Program-made: the position numbers and the translations under genes | Notes under the pieces: generated by a model | What the model was told of the DNA's origin: nothing | Seen by the model: the letters and a program-made list of their open reading frames with translations, nothing else | The model's database searches: none | In this document: one piece after another, positions 1 to 6,629 of the stretch | Layout of the letters: every line of letters begins with the position of its first letter | How positions within the stretch are numbered: the first letter of the stretch is position 1 | From: JALHSV01 sp964553535 | GTDB taxonomy: Bacteria > Nitrospirota > Thermodesulfovibrionia > Thermodesulfovibrionales > SM23-35 | DNA length: 11,940 nucleotides | Direction of reading: 5' to 3' | Assembly: GCA_964553535.1 (NCBI GenBank) | Contig: CAZKLK010000046.1 | Coordinates: 1 to 11,940 of the forward strand

Positions 1-8
1 TTTTTTAG

Positions 9-1088
9 TTAAAGAATCTCCAGTTCTTTTTTCATGGAAGTTAACACCTCAGCCTTCTTTTTGCCGACCACCACCATATCTTCTATCCTCACGCCTCCAA
101 GGCCGGGCACATAAATGCCGGGTTCAATAGTAAAGACCATGTTCTCTCTGATAGTAACGCTTCTATTCCATGAGATGCGGGGTGATTCATGCACCTGCAG
201 CCCTACGCCATGGCCCGTGCCATGTCCGAACTGAGCGCCGTACCCTGCGTTTCTGATTAATGTCCTCGCGGCGCCGTCAATTTCCCTTGACTGAATATCA
301 GGGCGGGTTGACGATATCGCTTTTCTGTTTGCGGCTAAAACGACCTCATACAGTTCTATCTGTTTGCTGATATTCTCCCCCCTTACAAGAAATGTCCGCG
401 TAATATCGGAAAAGTAACCGCCGGCCTCGCCGCCCCAGTCGATGATGACCAGATCCCCGTTCTCCAATTTCTTGTCCGTCGGTTCCGCATGGGGCAGGGC
501 TGAATTAGACCCGGACGCCGCGATAATCCCGAAGGGAATATTTCTGCATCCCTTCCTGCGCAGGCGATCAGCCAGTCGCGATGCTATAGCGTTTTCCCGC
601 GTTCCTTTGCGGATAAAAGGTTTTACTTCAAGAAACGCCTCCTCGGCTCTCACAACAGCTTTTCGTATGCCGGCAATTTCCACGGAAGTTTTTATTTCCC
701 TTAACCGTTCGATAAGACGTTCGGTTGCAGTTACGCTCAATCCTTGCCGGAACAATTGCCTGTAAAATGCGTAAGATGCGGCAGACTCAAAACCAAGACT
801 CTTCGTTCCTGTCTTTTTGCAGAGAGTCCTGATCGACTCGATTCTGCCCGCTCTTTCGATAACGATATTCCATCCCTTTACTTCCTGCCCGGATTGACTC
901 CTGTATCTGAAGTCGGTTCCGAAGAACTGTTCTTTTCGCGTAATGAGAAGAAACCCTGAAGAGCCGGTGAAGCCGGTCAGGTAGCGGATGTTAGCGATGT
1001 CGGTGACCAGGAAGCCGTCGATTTTCTTCCTTTTCATGGCTTCCCTGACAAGGACAAGACTTGGCGTATGGACGATGTCATTCATCAT
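9..1088 (-). CDS. M24-family Xaa-Pro peptidase (aminopeptidase P-like)
   Basis: Predicted cytoplasmic dinuclear metallopeptidase that removes an N-terminal residue preceding proline or cleaves Xaa-Pro dipeptides. With the start used here it has 359 residues: an N-terminal creatinase-like domain (about 1-130) and a C-terminal pita-bread catalytic domain (about 135-359). All five expected metal ligands are visible: D217 in IIDWGG, D228 in YFSDITRTF, H293 in HGTGHGVG, E322 in FTIEPGIY and E336 in VRIED. The frame is open 26 codons further upstream, but that would run into the coding end of aroQ and adds an unlike N-terminus, so I chose the first ATG of the ATG-ATG pair at 1088, 22 bp after the aroQ stop. 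Only a weak ribosome site (GGTGA) precedes it. The aroQ-peptidase order matches the Bacillus yqhS-yqhT-efp arrangement, so efp may lie beyond the left edge. It is a short YqhT-type protein; PepP versus PepQ specificity cannot be settled from sequence. Confidence 0.92.
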   Translation of the reverse strand: MMNDIVHTPSLVLVREAMKRKKIDGFLVTDIANIRYLTGFTGSSGFLLITRKEQFFGTDFRYRSQSGQEVKGWNIVIERAGRIESIRTLCKKTGTKSLGFESAASYAFYRQLFRQGLSVTATERLIERLREIKTSVEIAGIRKAVVRAEEAFLEVKPFIRKGTRENAIASRLADRLRRKGCRNIPFGIIAASGSNSALPHAEPTDKKLENGDLVIIDWGGEAGGYFSDITRTFLVRGENISKQIELYEVVLAANRKAISSTRPDIQSREIDGAARTLIRNAGYGAQFGHGTGHGVGLQVHESPRISWNRSVTIRENMVFTIEPGIYVPGLGGVRIEDMVVVGKKKAEVLTSMKKELEIL

Positions 1089-1110
1089 ATTCACCGGGAG
1101 TAAAACGCAA

Positions 1111-1542
1111 TTATTGCCTGGACAGGATGCTTTTCGCCGCGCGGAGCCCGAGCAGGTAACTTTCATGCCCGAAGCCGCTTATCTGTCCCCGGGCGACGCC
1201 GGCTATATAGGATGTCTGTCTGAATTCTTCCCGATTGTGGATATTCGACAGGTGGACTTCTATGGCGGGTTTGCCCACCGCTGCAATCGCGTCGCGTATA
1301 GCGACGCTTGTGTGCGTATACGCCGCAGGATTGATGATGAGCGCATCATAGTCGTTCTTGTGAATAACATTCAGGATATCCCCTTCGTTGTTGAGCTGAA
1401 CGATTTGCACCCGGAGGCTCAGTTCCAAAGCGAGGGAGATTATTTCCCTGTTGATATCCTTCAGCGATTTTTTCCCGTAGATTGACGTCTCTCTTTTGCC
1501 GAGGAGATTCAGATTCGGACCGTGGATAACCAGCACCTTCAT
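1111..1542 (-). CDS. aroQ: 3-dehydroquinate dehydratase, type II
   Basis: Cytoplasmic enzyme of the shikimate pathway converting 3-dehydroquinate to 3-dehydroshikimate, needed for aromatic amino acids and folate. The 143 residues match the usual size of this dodecameric family. The N-terminal signature HGPNLNLLG is at 7-15. The catalytic residues expected for the family are visible: R17 and Y22 in the mobile lid, N71 in NPAAYTHTS, and H97 in EVHLSNIHNREEFR, where E102 and R108 also fall in the expected place. The lid reads RETSIYG, with Thr where Pro is common. It lies 38 bp after the TPR gene in the same operon. The strong GGAGGG site right after the TPR stop is 24 nt from the ATG at 1542, too far for a normal start. 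An in-frame CTG at 1566 would be 4 nt from it and add eight residues; I kept the ATG because family members start there. Confidence 0.96.
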   Translation of the reverse strand: MKVLVIHGPNLNLLGKRETSIYGKKSLKDINREIISLALELSLRVQIVQLNNEGDILNVIHKNDYDALIINPAAYTHTSVAIRDAIAAVGKPAIEVHLSNIHNREEFRQTSYIAGVARGQISGFGHESYLLGLRAAKSILSRQ

Positions 1543-1580
1543 GTTTGAAGCGTTTGATTTAGACAGAAAACCCTCCTTTT

Positions 1581-2387
1581 TTAACTGCCGCCGGAAAACT
1601 CATCTCTTCTCTTTTTTATTCCTTCAATAAACCTTTGCAACAGCATAATGTGCGCTTCCTTATCCTTGCCCGCTATTCTCAGAAGGTTTTTCAGTTCCGC
1701 CGCGCGCTGCAGGACCTGTATATTTTCCGGGTCCCCGGACAGGGCGGTCCTGTAAATGTCCATCGCCCGGGTATACTTGCCCTGCCGGATAAAGCTCTCT
1801 GCGTCGAGAAAGGCGTTATAAATAGTCCCATGCCCTTCCATGACAGGCTGCACATTCGCAGCTTCCCCGTCCGGGAAAATCTCTATGGGCGACGCCGGTT
1901 CTTCCTGAACCTCCGGGATTATTCCGGCGGGAGTTTCAGGCAACCCGGACGCGGCGCGCGCCTGATTCCCTTCGGGAACCGTCAGCGGTCCATTCTCCAC
2001 GGCAGCGAGGGCTGAAAGCGCCCACTCATCGGCGGGGTTAAGGGTCAGCGCAATACGCAGTTCACTGATTGTCTTGTCCCTTTCGCCGAGCTCCCGGTAA
2101 ATTTCGGCCAGCTTTTTATGGGAATATAAATTTTCGGGAATGACGGCGATGACCTTGAGAAACTCGTCCTTTGCTTTGTCGAGAAGCCCCTTGTCCATAT
2201 ATGCCTTGCCGAGCGAAACCCGGGCGCTGAGATAGGCCGGTTGTTTCTCAAGCCCCCGATTGAGAATGTTGATGGCTTCATCAGCCATGCCCGCTTTTCT
2301 ATATTCTTCTGCAAGCGGCACAAAAAGTTTGGAATCCGGATCTTTTGCGATCTTTTGTCGGAGTCTCTCGATGTCTTCACGTCCCAT
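1581..2387 (-). CDS. Tetratricopeptide-repeat protein
   Basis: A 268-residue protein made mostly of TPR helical hairpins, presumably a scaffold for protein contacts; no enzymatic motif is visible. Three consecutive TPR-like units occupy about residues 20-135, with typical spacing of small and aromatic positions (LAEEYRKAGMADEAINILNRG, then LGKAYMDKGLLDKAKDEFLKV, then LAEIYRELGERDKTISELRIA). A Pro/Glu/Ala-rich linker follows at about 135-185, then one more TPR at about 190-222 (IRQGKYTRAMDIYRTAL) and a basic helical end. There is no signal peptide and no membrane segment, so it should be cytoplasmic. It sits between coaBC (37 bp upstream) and aroQ (38 bp downstream). The ATG at 2387 has no clear Shine-Dalgarno, so it may depend on readthrough translation from coaBC. 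The partner and role are unknown. Confidence 0.85.
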   Translation of the reverse strand: MGREDIERLRQKIAKDPDSKLFVPLAEEYRKAGMADEAINILNRGLEKQPAYLSARVSLGKAYMDKGLLDKAKDEFLKVIAVIPENLYSHKKLAEIYRELGERDKTISELRIALTLNPADEWALSALAAVENGPLTVPEGNQARAASGLPETPAGIIPEVQEEPASPIEIFPDGEAANVQPVMEGHGTIYNAFLDAESFIRQGKYTRAMDIYRTALSGDPENIQVLQRAAELKNLLRIAGKDKEAHIMLLQRFIEGIKKRRDEFSGGS

Positions 2388-2424
2388 ATTTATGTCCGGA
2401 TTTTCATGTTAACCGCGGGCAAAG

Positions 2425-3615
2425 TCAAGCTCTGAGTTCGGATACCCTGTCCAGTATGGCGTCTGCAACTTCATCCTTGCCGAGAAGAGGCAGCGCCGTT
2501 TCTCTGTCCCTGTCTATAAGGGTGACTTTGTTGGTGTCCACGTCGAAACCGGAGCCCGCCCCGGTGACGTCATTGAATACAATCATATCCATATTTTTAC
2601 CGCGGAGCTTGTTTCTCGCCCTTTCCAGCCTATTGCCCGTTTCCGCTGCGAATCCGACTATGAAGGGCCTCTTTTTTTTCGCTCCGACTTCCGACAGTAT
2701 ATCCGGCGCGGAGGTCAATTTGAGAAGCATCTCTCCGGATTTTTCGATTTTCTCCCCGTATTTTTGCGCGGGAATAAAATCGGAAACAGCGGCAGCCATT
2801 ATCAGGATAGTTGAAGAATCAGCAGAGTGGTTGACGGCACGTCGCATGTCCTCAGCCGTTTCAACCGGGACGAACATAACGCCTTTCGGCTGAAGCAACG
2901 CGGTAGGCCCGCTTATCAGAGTAACACCGGCCCCGCGCCTGATGGCGGCTCTGGCGAGCGCGTAACCCGTCTTGCCGGACGACCTGTTTGAAATGAACCG
3001 GACGGGATCGAGGTATTCCCTCGTAGGGCCCGCGGTGATCGTGACATTTTCATTGGCAAAGTCCTTGTCTGTAAGCGCGCCCTTTACTGCCTCCATGATA
3101 TCCGGAATCTCAGCCATTCTCCCCATGCCTTCCTCTCCGCAGGCCAGGGCGCCTTTCTCCGGGCCTGCCTGAATTACGCCAAGCTTCAGAAGCGCATCCA
3201 AATTGCCCTGAACGGCGGGGTGTTCATACATTCTCCAGTTCATCGAGGGCGCGATTATGACCTTTCCCCTGAAAGCGAGGAAGCTCAGGCTGAGCAGATC
3301 ATCGGCAATGCCGCCGGCGAATTTCCCTATGGTGTTGGCTGTTGCAGGCGCCACGATCATGACATCCGCATCCGAGGGCAGCGAAATATGCGCTAAAGGG
3401 GAAGAATAGATGTCTTCGTAAACCTTGTTCTGAGACGCAACTTCAAGGGAGAGAGGAGTTACAAAACGTTTTGCGGACTCCGTCACGATGACATTGACCC
3501 GGGCGCCATCCTCGCGGAGGCGTCTTATGAGATCGACAGACTTGTAAGCGGCGACTCCGCCGCTAATACCGAGGAGAACGGATTTATCCCTCAGCACCTT
3601 CGTCTTGTTTGTCAA
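2425..3615 (-). CDS. coaBC: Bifunctional phosphopantothenoylcysteine decarboxylase / phosphopantothenate-cysteine ligase
   Basis: Carries out two steps of coenzyme A synthesis: CoaB joins 4'-phosphopantothenate to cysteine using CTP, and CoaC, a flavin enzyme, decarboxylates the product. The protein has 396 residues, as expected for a full-length fusion. The N-terminal flavoprotein domain (about 10-185) shows GISGGVAAYKS, catalytic H76 in LAHISLP, the substrate motif PSMNWRM (N126) and the active cysteine C159 in ACGEEGMGRM. The CoaB domain (about 190-396) shows ITAGPTREYLDPVRFISNRS, the AAAVSDF turn with the KIEK lysines near 289-292, and GFAAET. The start is a TTG at 3615: a strong GGAGGG lies 8 nt upstream (3624-3629). 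Use of this TTG gives a 32-nt overlap with the end of rpoZ, suggesting coupled translation. A GTG at 3597 is the alternative start but has poorer spacing. Confidence 0.97.
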   Translation of the reverse strand: MTNKTKVLRDKSVLLGISGGVAAYKSVDLIRRLREDGARVNVIVTESAKRFVTPLSLEVASQNKVYEDIYSSPLAHISLPSDADVMIVAPATANTIGKFAGGIADDLLSLSFLAFRGKVIIAPSMNWRMYEHPAVQGNLDALLKLGVIQAGPEKGALACGEEGMGRMAEIPDIMEAVKGALTDKDFANENVTITAGPTREYLDPVRFISNRSSGKTGYALARAAIRRGAGVTLISGPTALLQPKGVMFVPVETAEDMRRAVNHSADSSTILIMAAAVSDFIPAQKYGEKIEKSGEMLLKLTSAPDILSEVGAKKKRPFIVGFAAETGNRLERARNKLRGKNMDMIVFNDVTGAGSGFDVDTNKVTLIDRDRETALPLLGKDEVADAILDRVSELRA

Positions 3616-3982
3616 TGAAGAGACCCTCCAGGGCTTTCTTGTCCATCGTCTCCTTCTCGTGGAGATACACCTTCAGGTCCTTTTCGAATTCTGTCATATC
3701 CTCACCGGCCATCTCCCTCTTTTTCTCTTCAAGAAGTTTCCGGTAGTCAAATTTCTGGGACTCTTCCTTTGCTTTTCTGGCCTGATCCCCGGTGAGGAAT
3801 TCGATGTAGTTGCCGGCTGTTTCTTCGAGAGCTATTGTTGTCACTTTTTTCGACCTGGTCTTAACCTTGGGTTGAGCCCCAACCGCAAGATCCTTCGCCC
3901 TCTGAGACGCTATCGCAATGATTCTGAATCTCCCGTCTATCTTCTGATGATCATACTCGATCGGAAGAGAAATAATATCCAT
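3584..3982 (-). CDS. rpoZ: RNA polymerase omega subunit with C-terminal extension
   Basis: Small non-catalytic RNA polymerase subunit that clamps the beta' subunit and helps core assembly. The omega core is recognisable in residues 1-67: RFRIIAIASQRAKDL followed by a basic stretch and VTTIALEETAGNYIEF, the usual order of the family. At 132 residues it is longer than typical omega proteins (about 70-90); the extra about 65 residues are rich in Lys and Glu and probably helical. The start is the ATG at 3982, two nt after the gmk stop and 9 nt from a strong GAGGAGGT (3992-3999) lying inside the last gmk codons. A TTG at 3988 in the same frame overlaps the gmk stop and is too close to that site. 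The N-terminus does not resemble the MARVTV start that forms part of the ppGpp site in E. coli omega. Its position next to gmk is the common bacterial arrangement. Confidence 0.9.
   Translation of the reverse strand: MDIISLPIEYDHQKIDGRFRIIAIASQRAKDLAVGAQPKVKTRSKKVTTIALEETAGNYIEFLTGDQARKAKEESQKFDYRKLLEEKKREMAGEDMTEFEKDLKVYLHEKETMDKKALEGLFIDKQDEGAEG
3624..3629 (-). promoter_or_regulatory. Shine-Dalgarno site setting the coaBC TTG start
   Basis: GGAGGG on the minus strand inside rpoZ, with an 8-nt spacer to the TTG at 3615. It is the main reason for choosing TTG over the downstream GTG at 3597. Confidence 0.7.
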
Positions 3983-3984
3983 GT

Positions 3985-4617
3985 TCAACGTACCTCCTCA
4001 TTCAAAAAACGTTCTTTAATCCAGAGGGGGTTGATATTGTGAGCGCGGGCCCTCTGGGCATTGAGCACCGACATTAATTCGTTCAATGCATCCTCAAAAA
4101 TGTCATTAATTATAACATAGTCATATTCAGTATAAGTTCTTATTTCCGAGCAGGCTCTACGAAATCTCTTGAGAATCTCGTCGCCTGAGTCGGTCATGCG
4201 CTCTTCAAGGCGCTTTCTAAGCGCTTCGAGCGAGGGCGGGAGTATAAATATATAAACGCCTTCAGGGTAATTCCTTTTCATCTGCATTGCGCCCTGCGTG
4301 TCGATATCAAGCAGCACATCACTGCCGGACTGCATGAGTATTTCAAGCCTTTCCCTTGACGTGCCGTAAAGTTCTCCGTGAACCTCGGCCCATTCAGCGA
4401 ACCCACCTTCTTCGGCCATGGACTTAAAGGTCTCACGCCTGACAAATGTATAATCCTTGTTATTCACTTCCCCCGGTCTCGGACGGCGCGTCGTAAAGGA
4501 AACGGAGAACGATAGATTCGGCATGTGAGAGAGAGCCTTCGCGCAAAGAGATGTCTTCCCCGCTCCGGATGGGGCGGAGATGATGAATAATCCCCCTCTA
4601 TTCTTCCTCGGCTGCAA
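3985..4617 (-). CDS. gmk: Guanylate kinase
   Basis: Cytoplasmic kinase that phosphorylates GMP to GDP with ATP, an essential step of GTP supply. The P-loop SAPSGAGKTS is at about 14-23, the GMP-binding stretch SFTTRRPRPGE at about 40-50, and the conserved core VLLDIDTQGA and YDYVIINDIFEDAL follow in order. The ATG farthest upstream in this frame (4734) would give 249 residues with an unlike N-terminus lying wholly inside remA. I placed the start at the TTG at 4617, giving 210 residues, the family norm. This start overlaps the remA stop by 20 nt; GAGG lies 12 nt upstream and AAGAAG closer. Another TTG at 4635 is possible. The overlap suggests remA-gmk translational coupling, and the last codons carry the rpoZ ribosome site. 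Confidence 0.95.
   Translation of the reverse strand: MQPRKNRGGLFIISAPSGAGKTSLCAKALSHMPNLSFSVSFTTRRPRPGEVNNKDYTFVRRETFKSMAEEGGFAEWAEVHGELYGTSRERLEILMQSGSDVLLDIDTQGAMQMKRNYPEGVYIFILPPSLEALRKRLEERMTDSGDEILKRFRRACSEIRTYTEYDYVIINDIFEDALNELMSVLNAQRARAHNINPLWIKERFLNEEVR
3992..3999 (-). promoter_or_regulatory. Shine-Dalgarno site of rpoZ inside gmk
   Basis: GAGGAGGT read on the minus strand, formed by the last gmk codons (Glu-Glu-Val). It is 9 nt from the ATG at 3982 and only about 3 nt from the TTG at 3988, which favours the ATG as rpoZ start. Confidence 0.75.
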
Positions 4618-4882
4618 TATCTTCTTTTTCCTCAAAGAACCGCTGGGTAATGGTCTCCGCCTGTATCGCGGACAGGATGATATGGTTGCTGTCGGTGACG
4701 ATGATCGAGCGGGTGCGGCGGCCTTCAGTCGCATCGACCAGCCTTCCGGCTTTTTTGGCCTCCTCCCGCAGTCTTTTCATCGGTGCGGATCCCGGTGTTA
4801 CAATTGCCACAACCTTCGATGCTGCAACGACATTCCCAAAGCCTATGTTGACGAGTACCGGACTCAAGTCGCCCTTCTTCAT
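4598..4882 (-). CDS. remA: RemA family (DUF370) regulatory protein
   Basis: A 94-residue protein of the RemA/DUF370 family. In Bacillus subtilis RemA is a DNA-binding activator of biofilm matrix and osmoprotection genes; in proteobacterial and Nitrospirota-type genomes it sits next to gmk and its role is not well defined. The family pattern is nearly complete: VNIGFGNVVAASKVVAIV (11-28), TPGSAPMKRLREEAKKAG (29-46), DATEGRRTRSIIVTDSNH (50-67) and ILSAIQAETITQRF. An acidic tail (EEKEDIAAEEE) ends the protein. An ATG at 5011 in the same frame would give 137 residues, but the extra part does not fit the family. The ATG at 4882 follows a very strong GGAGGAGG (4886-4893). A TAATAT at 4912-4917 could be a weak internal promoter -10. 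The gene overlaps the gmk start by 20 nt. Confidence 0.93.
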   Translation of the reverse strand: MKKGDLSPVLVNIGFGNVVAASKVVAIVTPGSAPMKRLREEAKKAGRLVDATEGRRTRSIIVTDSNHIILSAIQAETITQRFFEEKEDIAAEEE

Positions 4883-4885
4883 TTT

Positions 4886-4893
4886 CCTCCTCC
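4886..4893 (-). promoter_or_regulatory. Shine-Dalgarno site of remA
   Basis: GGAGGAGG on the minus strand, 3 nt (AAA on the coding strand) before the ATG at 4882. This fixes the 94-residue start against the upstream in-frame ATG at 5011. Confidence 0.8.
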
Positions 4894-5024
4894 TGATATT
4901 CTGCTGCGCATATATTACTGTATTCAAATCCGGCGATAACGTCTTTCGCTGCTTGTGAAACGCCATCCCCGGCGTCGCTGCCCGGCCGGAAAGCGATCCC
5001 GCCTCTTTCATATTAGATTGCCGC

Positions 5025-5039
5025 GCGCCTTTCAGGCGC
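5025..5039 (-). other. Small GC-rich hairpin between yicC and remA
   Basis: GCGCCT and AGGCGC form a perfect 6-bp stem with a 3-nt loop in the 196-bp gap between yicC and remA. No U-run follows on either strand, so it is not a standard intrinsic terminator. It could mark an RNA processing or pausing site, or be chance in GC-rich sequence. Confidence 0.4.
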
Positions 5040-5063
5040 CTGCAAAAGTTAACGCCGGATTTG

Positions 5064-5100
5064 ACAGGCGCAGACTTCTCACTGAATATTCTGCGCCTGT
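5064..5100 (-). other. 10-bp inverted repeat spanning the yicC stop codon
   Basis: ACAGGCGCAG (5064-5073) and CTGCGCCTGT (5091-5100) are perfect inverted repeats separated by 17 nt. In the mRNA the first arm is in the last yicC codons, the stop codon is in the loop, and the second arm lies in the untranslated gap before remA. No U-run follows. A terminating ribosome would cover it, so it could tie downstream transcription or mRNA stability to yicC translation. Confidence 0.55.
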
Positions 5101-5927
5101 TCTCTCATTTTTTCGATCTCGGTCTTCATGTCAACCACTAATGACGATATGGAATATTCAGAGGATTTATATGCCAGAGTATTCGCTTCCCGGTTCAGTT
5201 CCTGAAGCAGGAAATCAAGCTTTTTGCCCGCTGCATCGCCTGTCCCGAGAACCCCGGCTATTTGGTTGACATGATTTTCCATCCTGCTTATTTCCTCCGC
5301 TATGTCGAGTTTCTCCGCCATAATAACCGACTCTTGCAGAATCCTGCTGTTGTCAACGGCTCCGGCGTCCACTATCAGTCTTATTCTTTCAGAGAATTTT
5401 TCCCGCCACCTGGCGAGCTCATCCGGCATCCGGAGTTTCACTGCCTCAATCATTTTTTTGAGCGCCGCCGACCTCCCGCGGATTTCTTCGGAGAGTAGCT
5501 CCCCCTCGCGCATCCTCATTTGCTTGAGGCTGAGGACGGCGCTGAGAAAGGCGCGGTATAAGGCGTCTGAATCATATCCGGGCTCCGATTCGATCAGGAC
5601 ATCCCGGAACGTTGAGAAAGTCTCTATGGTTATTTTGCCGGGCAGGGACAACTCTGCCCGCATGTCCTCAAGAGCTGCAAGCAGGCCTTTCGCCGCCGGT
5701 TTATTCCAGACGATCCGCGGCAGCGCCTGCTCGCCGGCCGAAATGAATACGTCGAATCTCCCGCGCGAAAAATGTTCCTTAAGTATATTCCTCAGCGGTA
5801 TTTCATGCCGGTTCATATGGGGCGGCATCTTGATTGACACATCGATAAACCGGTGATTCAGAGAGCGTATCTCAACGGAAAATTGAGTGTCCGACGCGCT
5901 TGCGTATCCCGTCATGCTCTGTATCAT
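5079..5927 (-). CDS. yicC: YicC/YloC family endoribonuclease-like protein
   Basis: First gene of the minus-strand operon. The YicC family has reported endoribonuclease activity on small RNAs in E. coli, acting in the cytoplasm; the function in this lineage is inferred. The 282 residues match the family length. The N-terminal domain opens with the signature MIQSMTGYA and continues with VEIRSLNHRFIDVSIKMP (about 18-35). The C-terminal DUF1732 domain is clear: AEKLDIAEEISRMENHV, then GKKLDFLLQELNREANTL, then SSLVVDMKTEIEKMREQAQNI at the end. The start at 5927 is set by the family signature; no real Shine-Dalgarno precedes it, and the predicted promoter places the transcript start only about 3 nt upstream. 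It stands 196 bp before remA, the largest gap in the operon, and its stop codon lies inside an inverted repeat. Confidence 0.93.
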   Translation of the reverse strand: MIQSMTGYASASDTQFSVEIRSLNHRFIDVSIKMPPHMNRHEIPLRNILKEHFSRGRFDVFISAGEQALPRIVWNKPAAKGLLAALEDMRAELSLPGKITIETFSTFRDVLIESEPGYDSDALYRAFLSAVLSLKQMRMREGELLSEEIRGRSAALKKMIEAVKLRMPDELARWREKFSERIRLIVDAGAVDNSRILQESVIMAEKLDIAEEISRMENHVNQIAGVLGTGDAAGKKLDFLLQELNREANTLAYKSSEYSISSLVVDMKTEIEKMREQAQNIQ

Positions 5928-5936
5928 AGTGCTTAC

Positions 5937-5965
5937 ACTATAAAAAAGTCAGAACAATTAGTCAA
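5937..5965 (-). promoter_or_regulatory. Predicted sigma70-type promoter of the yicC operon
   Basis: On the minus strand, -35 TTGACT (5960-5965) and -10 TATAGT (5937-5942) are separated by exactly 17 nt. Only 9 nt lie between the -10 box and the yicC ATG, so the transcript should start about 3 nt before the coding sequence. This is the best promoter match in the window. Confidence 0.6.
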
Positions 5966-6001
5966 TTAAGTTCGCTACTTAGCCTCGAATATTAAAAATA
6001 G

Positions 6002-6030
6002 TTGCAAATGTCAGGAATCTGGTATAGAAT
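6002..6030 (+). promoter_or_regulatory. Predicted sigma70-type promoter of the nuoEFG-like operon
   Basis: TTGCAA (6002-6007) and TAGAAT (6025-6030) have a 17-nt spacer; TATAGA in the overlapping register has 15. The predicted start is near 6037, giving a leader of about 47 nt ending in GGAGGA (6075-6080) just before the nuoE ATG. It lies back to back with the yicC promoter in the 156-bp divergent gap. No sigma54 -24/-12 element and no clear Rex palindrome was seen. Confidence 0.45.
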
Positions 6031-6083
6031 GAAATTAATTTTACGCAGAACAAAATTTCTCCCGCAAGCAAAATGGAGGAATT

Positions 6084-6572
6084 ATGCGGAACGAAAAGGC
6101 CCTGATCGATGAGCGGATAGGGGAAATCGGTCAACTCCTCACCGACAAGGAGAAAAAAAGGGGAATTTTAATTCAGGCTCTCCAGCAAATCCAGCAAGAC
6201 ATCGGTTATCTGCCCGAAGATGCAGTAAGACAACTCGCAAGACACCTCAATTTATCCATGTCGGAGATTTACGGAGTGGCAAGTTTTTATAGAATGTTCC
6301 ATTTCACTCCGCGTGGGAAGAAAATCTTGAAGGTCTGTCTCGGTACCGCATGTTACATCCGCGGGTCTAAAAAGGTTCTCGATGCCGTGGAAAACGCATT
6401 CAGCATCAAGAGCGGAGAAACGACTGATGACCTCTCTCTGACGCTGGAAACAGTAGGATGCGTCGGGTGCTGCGGGCTTGCGCCGGTTTCGACAGTTAAT
6501 GATGTTGTTGTGGGCGAAATTATCGGCATCAGAAAAGTTGAAGGATTGCTTCGTTCTCTCAGGGAAGACTGA
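6084..6572 (+). CDS. nuoE: NuoE/HydC-like [2Fe-2S] NADH dehydrogenase 24-kDa subunit
   Basis: Small thioredoxin-fold iron-sulfur subunit that partners NuoF/HydB flavoproteins in complex I, in NAD-linked formate dehydrogenases and in bifurcating hydrogenases. The protein has 162 residues, the usual size. An N-terminal helical domain (about 8-75) has the family stretch GILIQALQQIQQDIGYLP and SMSEIYGVASFYRMF. The thioredoxin-like domain holds the four [2Fe-2S] ligands: C85 and C90 (CLGTAC) and C126 and C130 (CVGCC), a perfect C-x4-C / C-x3-C pattern; C129 is an extra cysteine. The start at 6084 has a strong GGAGGA site and its own predicted promoter. It is followed after 57 bp by the nuoF-like gene. 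The cassette context (no membrane-arm genes) suggests a soluble NAD(H)-dependent complex rather than respiratory complex I. HndA/HydC is an equally valid name. Confidence 0.93.
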   Translation: MRNEKALIDERIGEIGQLLTDKEKKRGILIQALQQIQQDIGYLPEDAVRQLARHLNLSMSEIYGVASFYRMFHFTPRGKKILKVCLGTACYIRGSKKVLDAVENAFSIKSGETTDDLSLTLETVGCVGCCGLAPVSTVNDVVVGEIIGIRKVEGLLRSLRED

Positions 6573-6576
6573 AGCC

Positions 6577-6595
6577 GGCTTGCAATAGCAAGGCC
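6577..6595 (+). other. Hairpin in the nuoE-nuoF gap
   Basis: CTTGC-AATA-GCAAG forms a 5-bp stem with a 4-nt loop; the flanking GG and CC extend it to 7 bp with one bulged G. It starts 4 nt after the nuoE stop. No U-run follows, so it may protect or tune the mRNA rather than terminate it. Confidence 0.35.
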
Positions 6596-6629
6596 ATTAT
6601 TTAAAACGATGTGGAAAGGTCGCTGAGAC

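Noticed and set aside
1089..1166. Upstream extension of the Xaa-Pro peptidase by 26 residues
   Set aside because: It overlaps the end of aroQ and encodes a Cys/Arg-rich stretch unlike the family N-terminus.
4883..5011. 43-residue N-terminal extension of RemA
   Set aside because: The family starts at the inner Met, which has a very strong ribosome site; the extension matches nothing recognisable and would cover the intergenic gap.
5302..5856. 184-codon plus-strand open frame opposite yicC
   Set aside because: Ser/Arg-rich translation typical of an antisense shadow; yicC on the other strand is strongly supported.
5928..6083. Rex or other redox-regulator operator in the divergent promoter region
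   Set aside because: No convincing TTGTGAA-N-TTCACAA-type palindrome; only short AATT repeats near the yicC -35 box.
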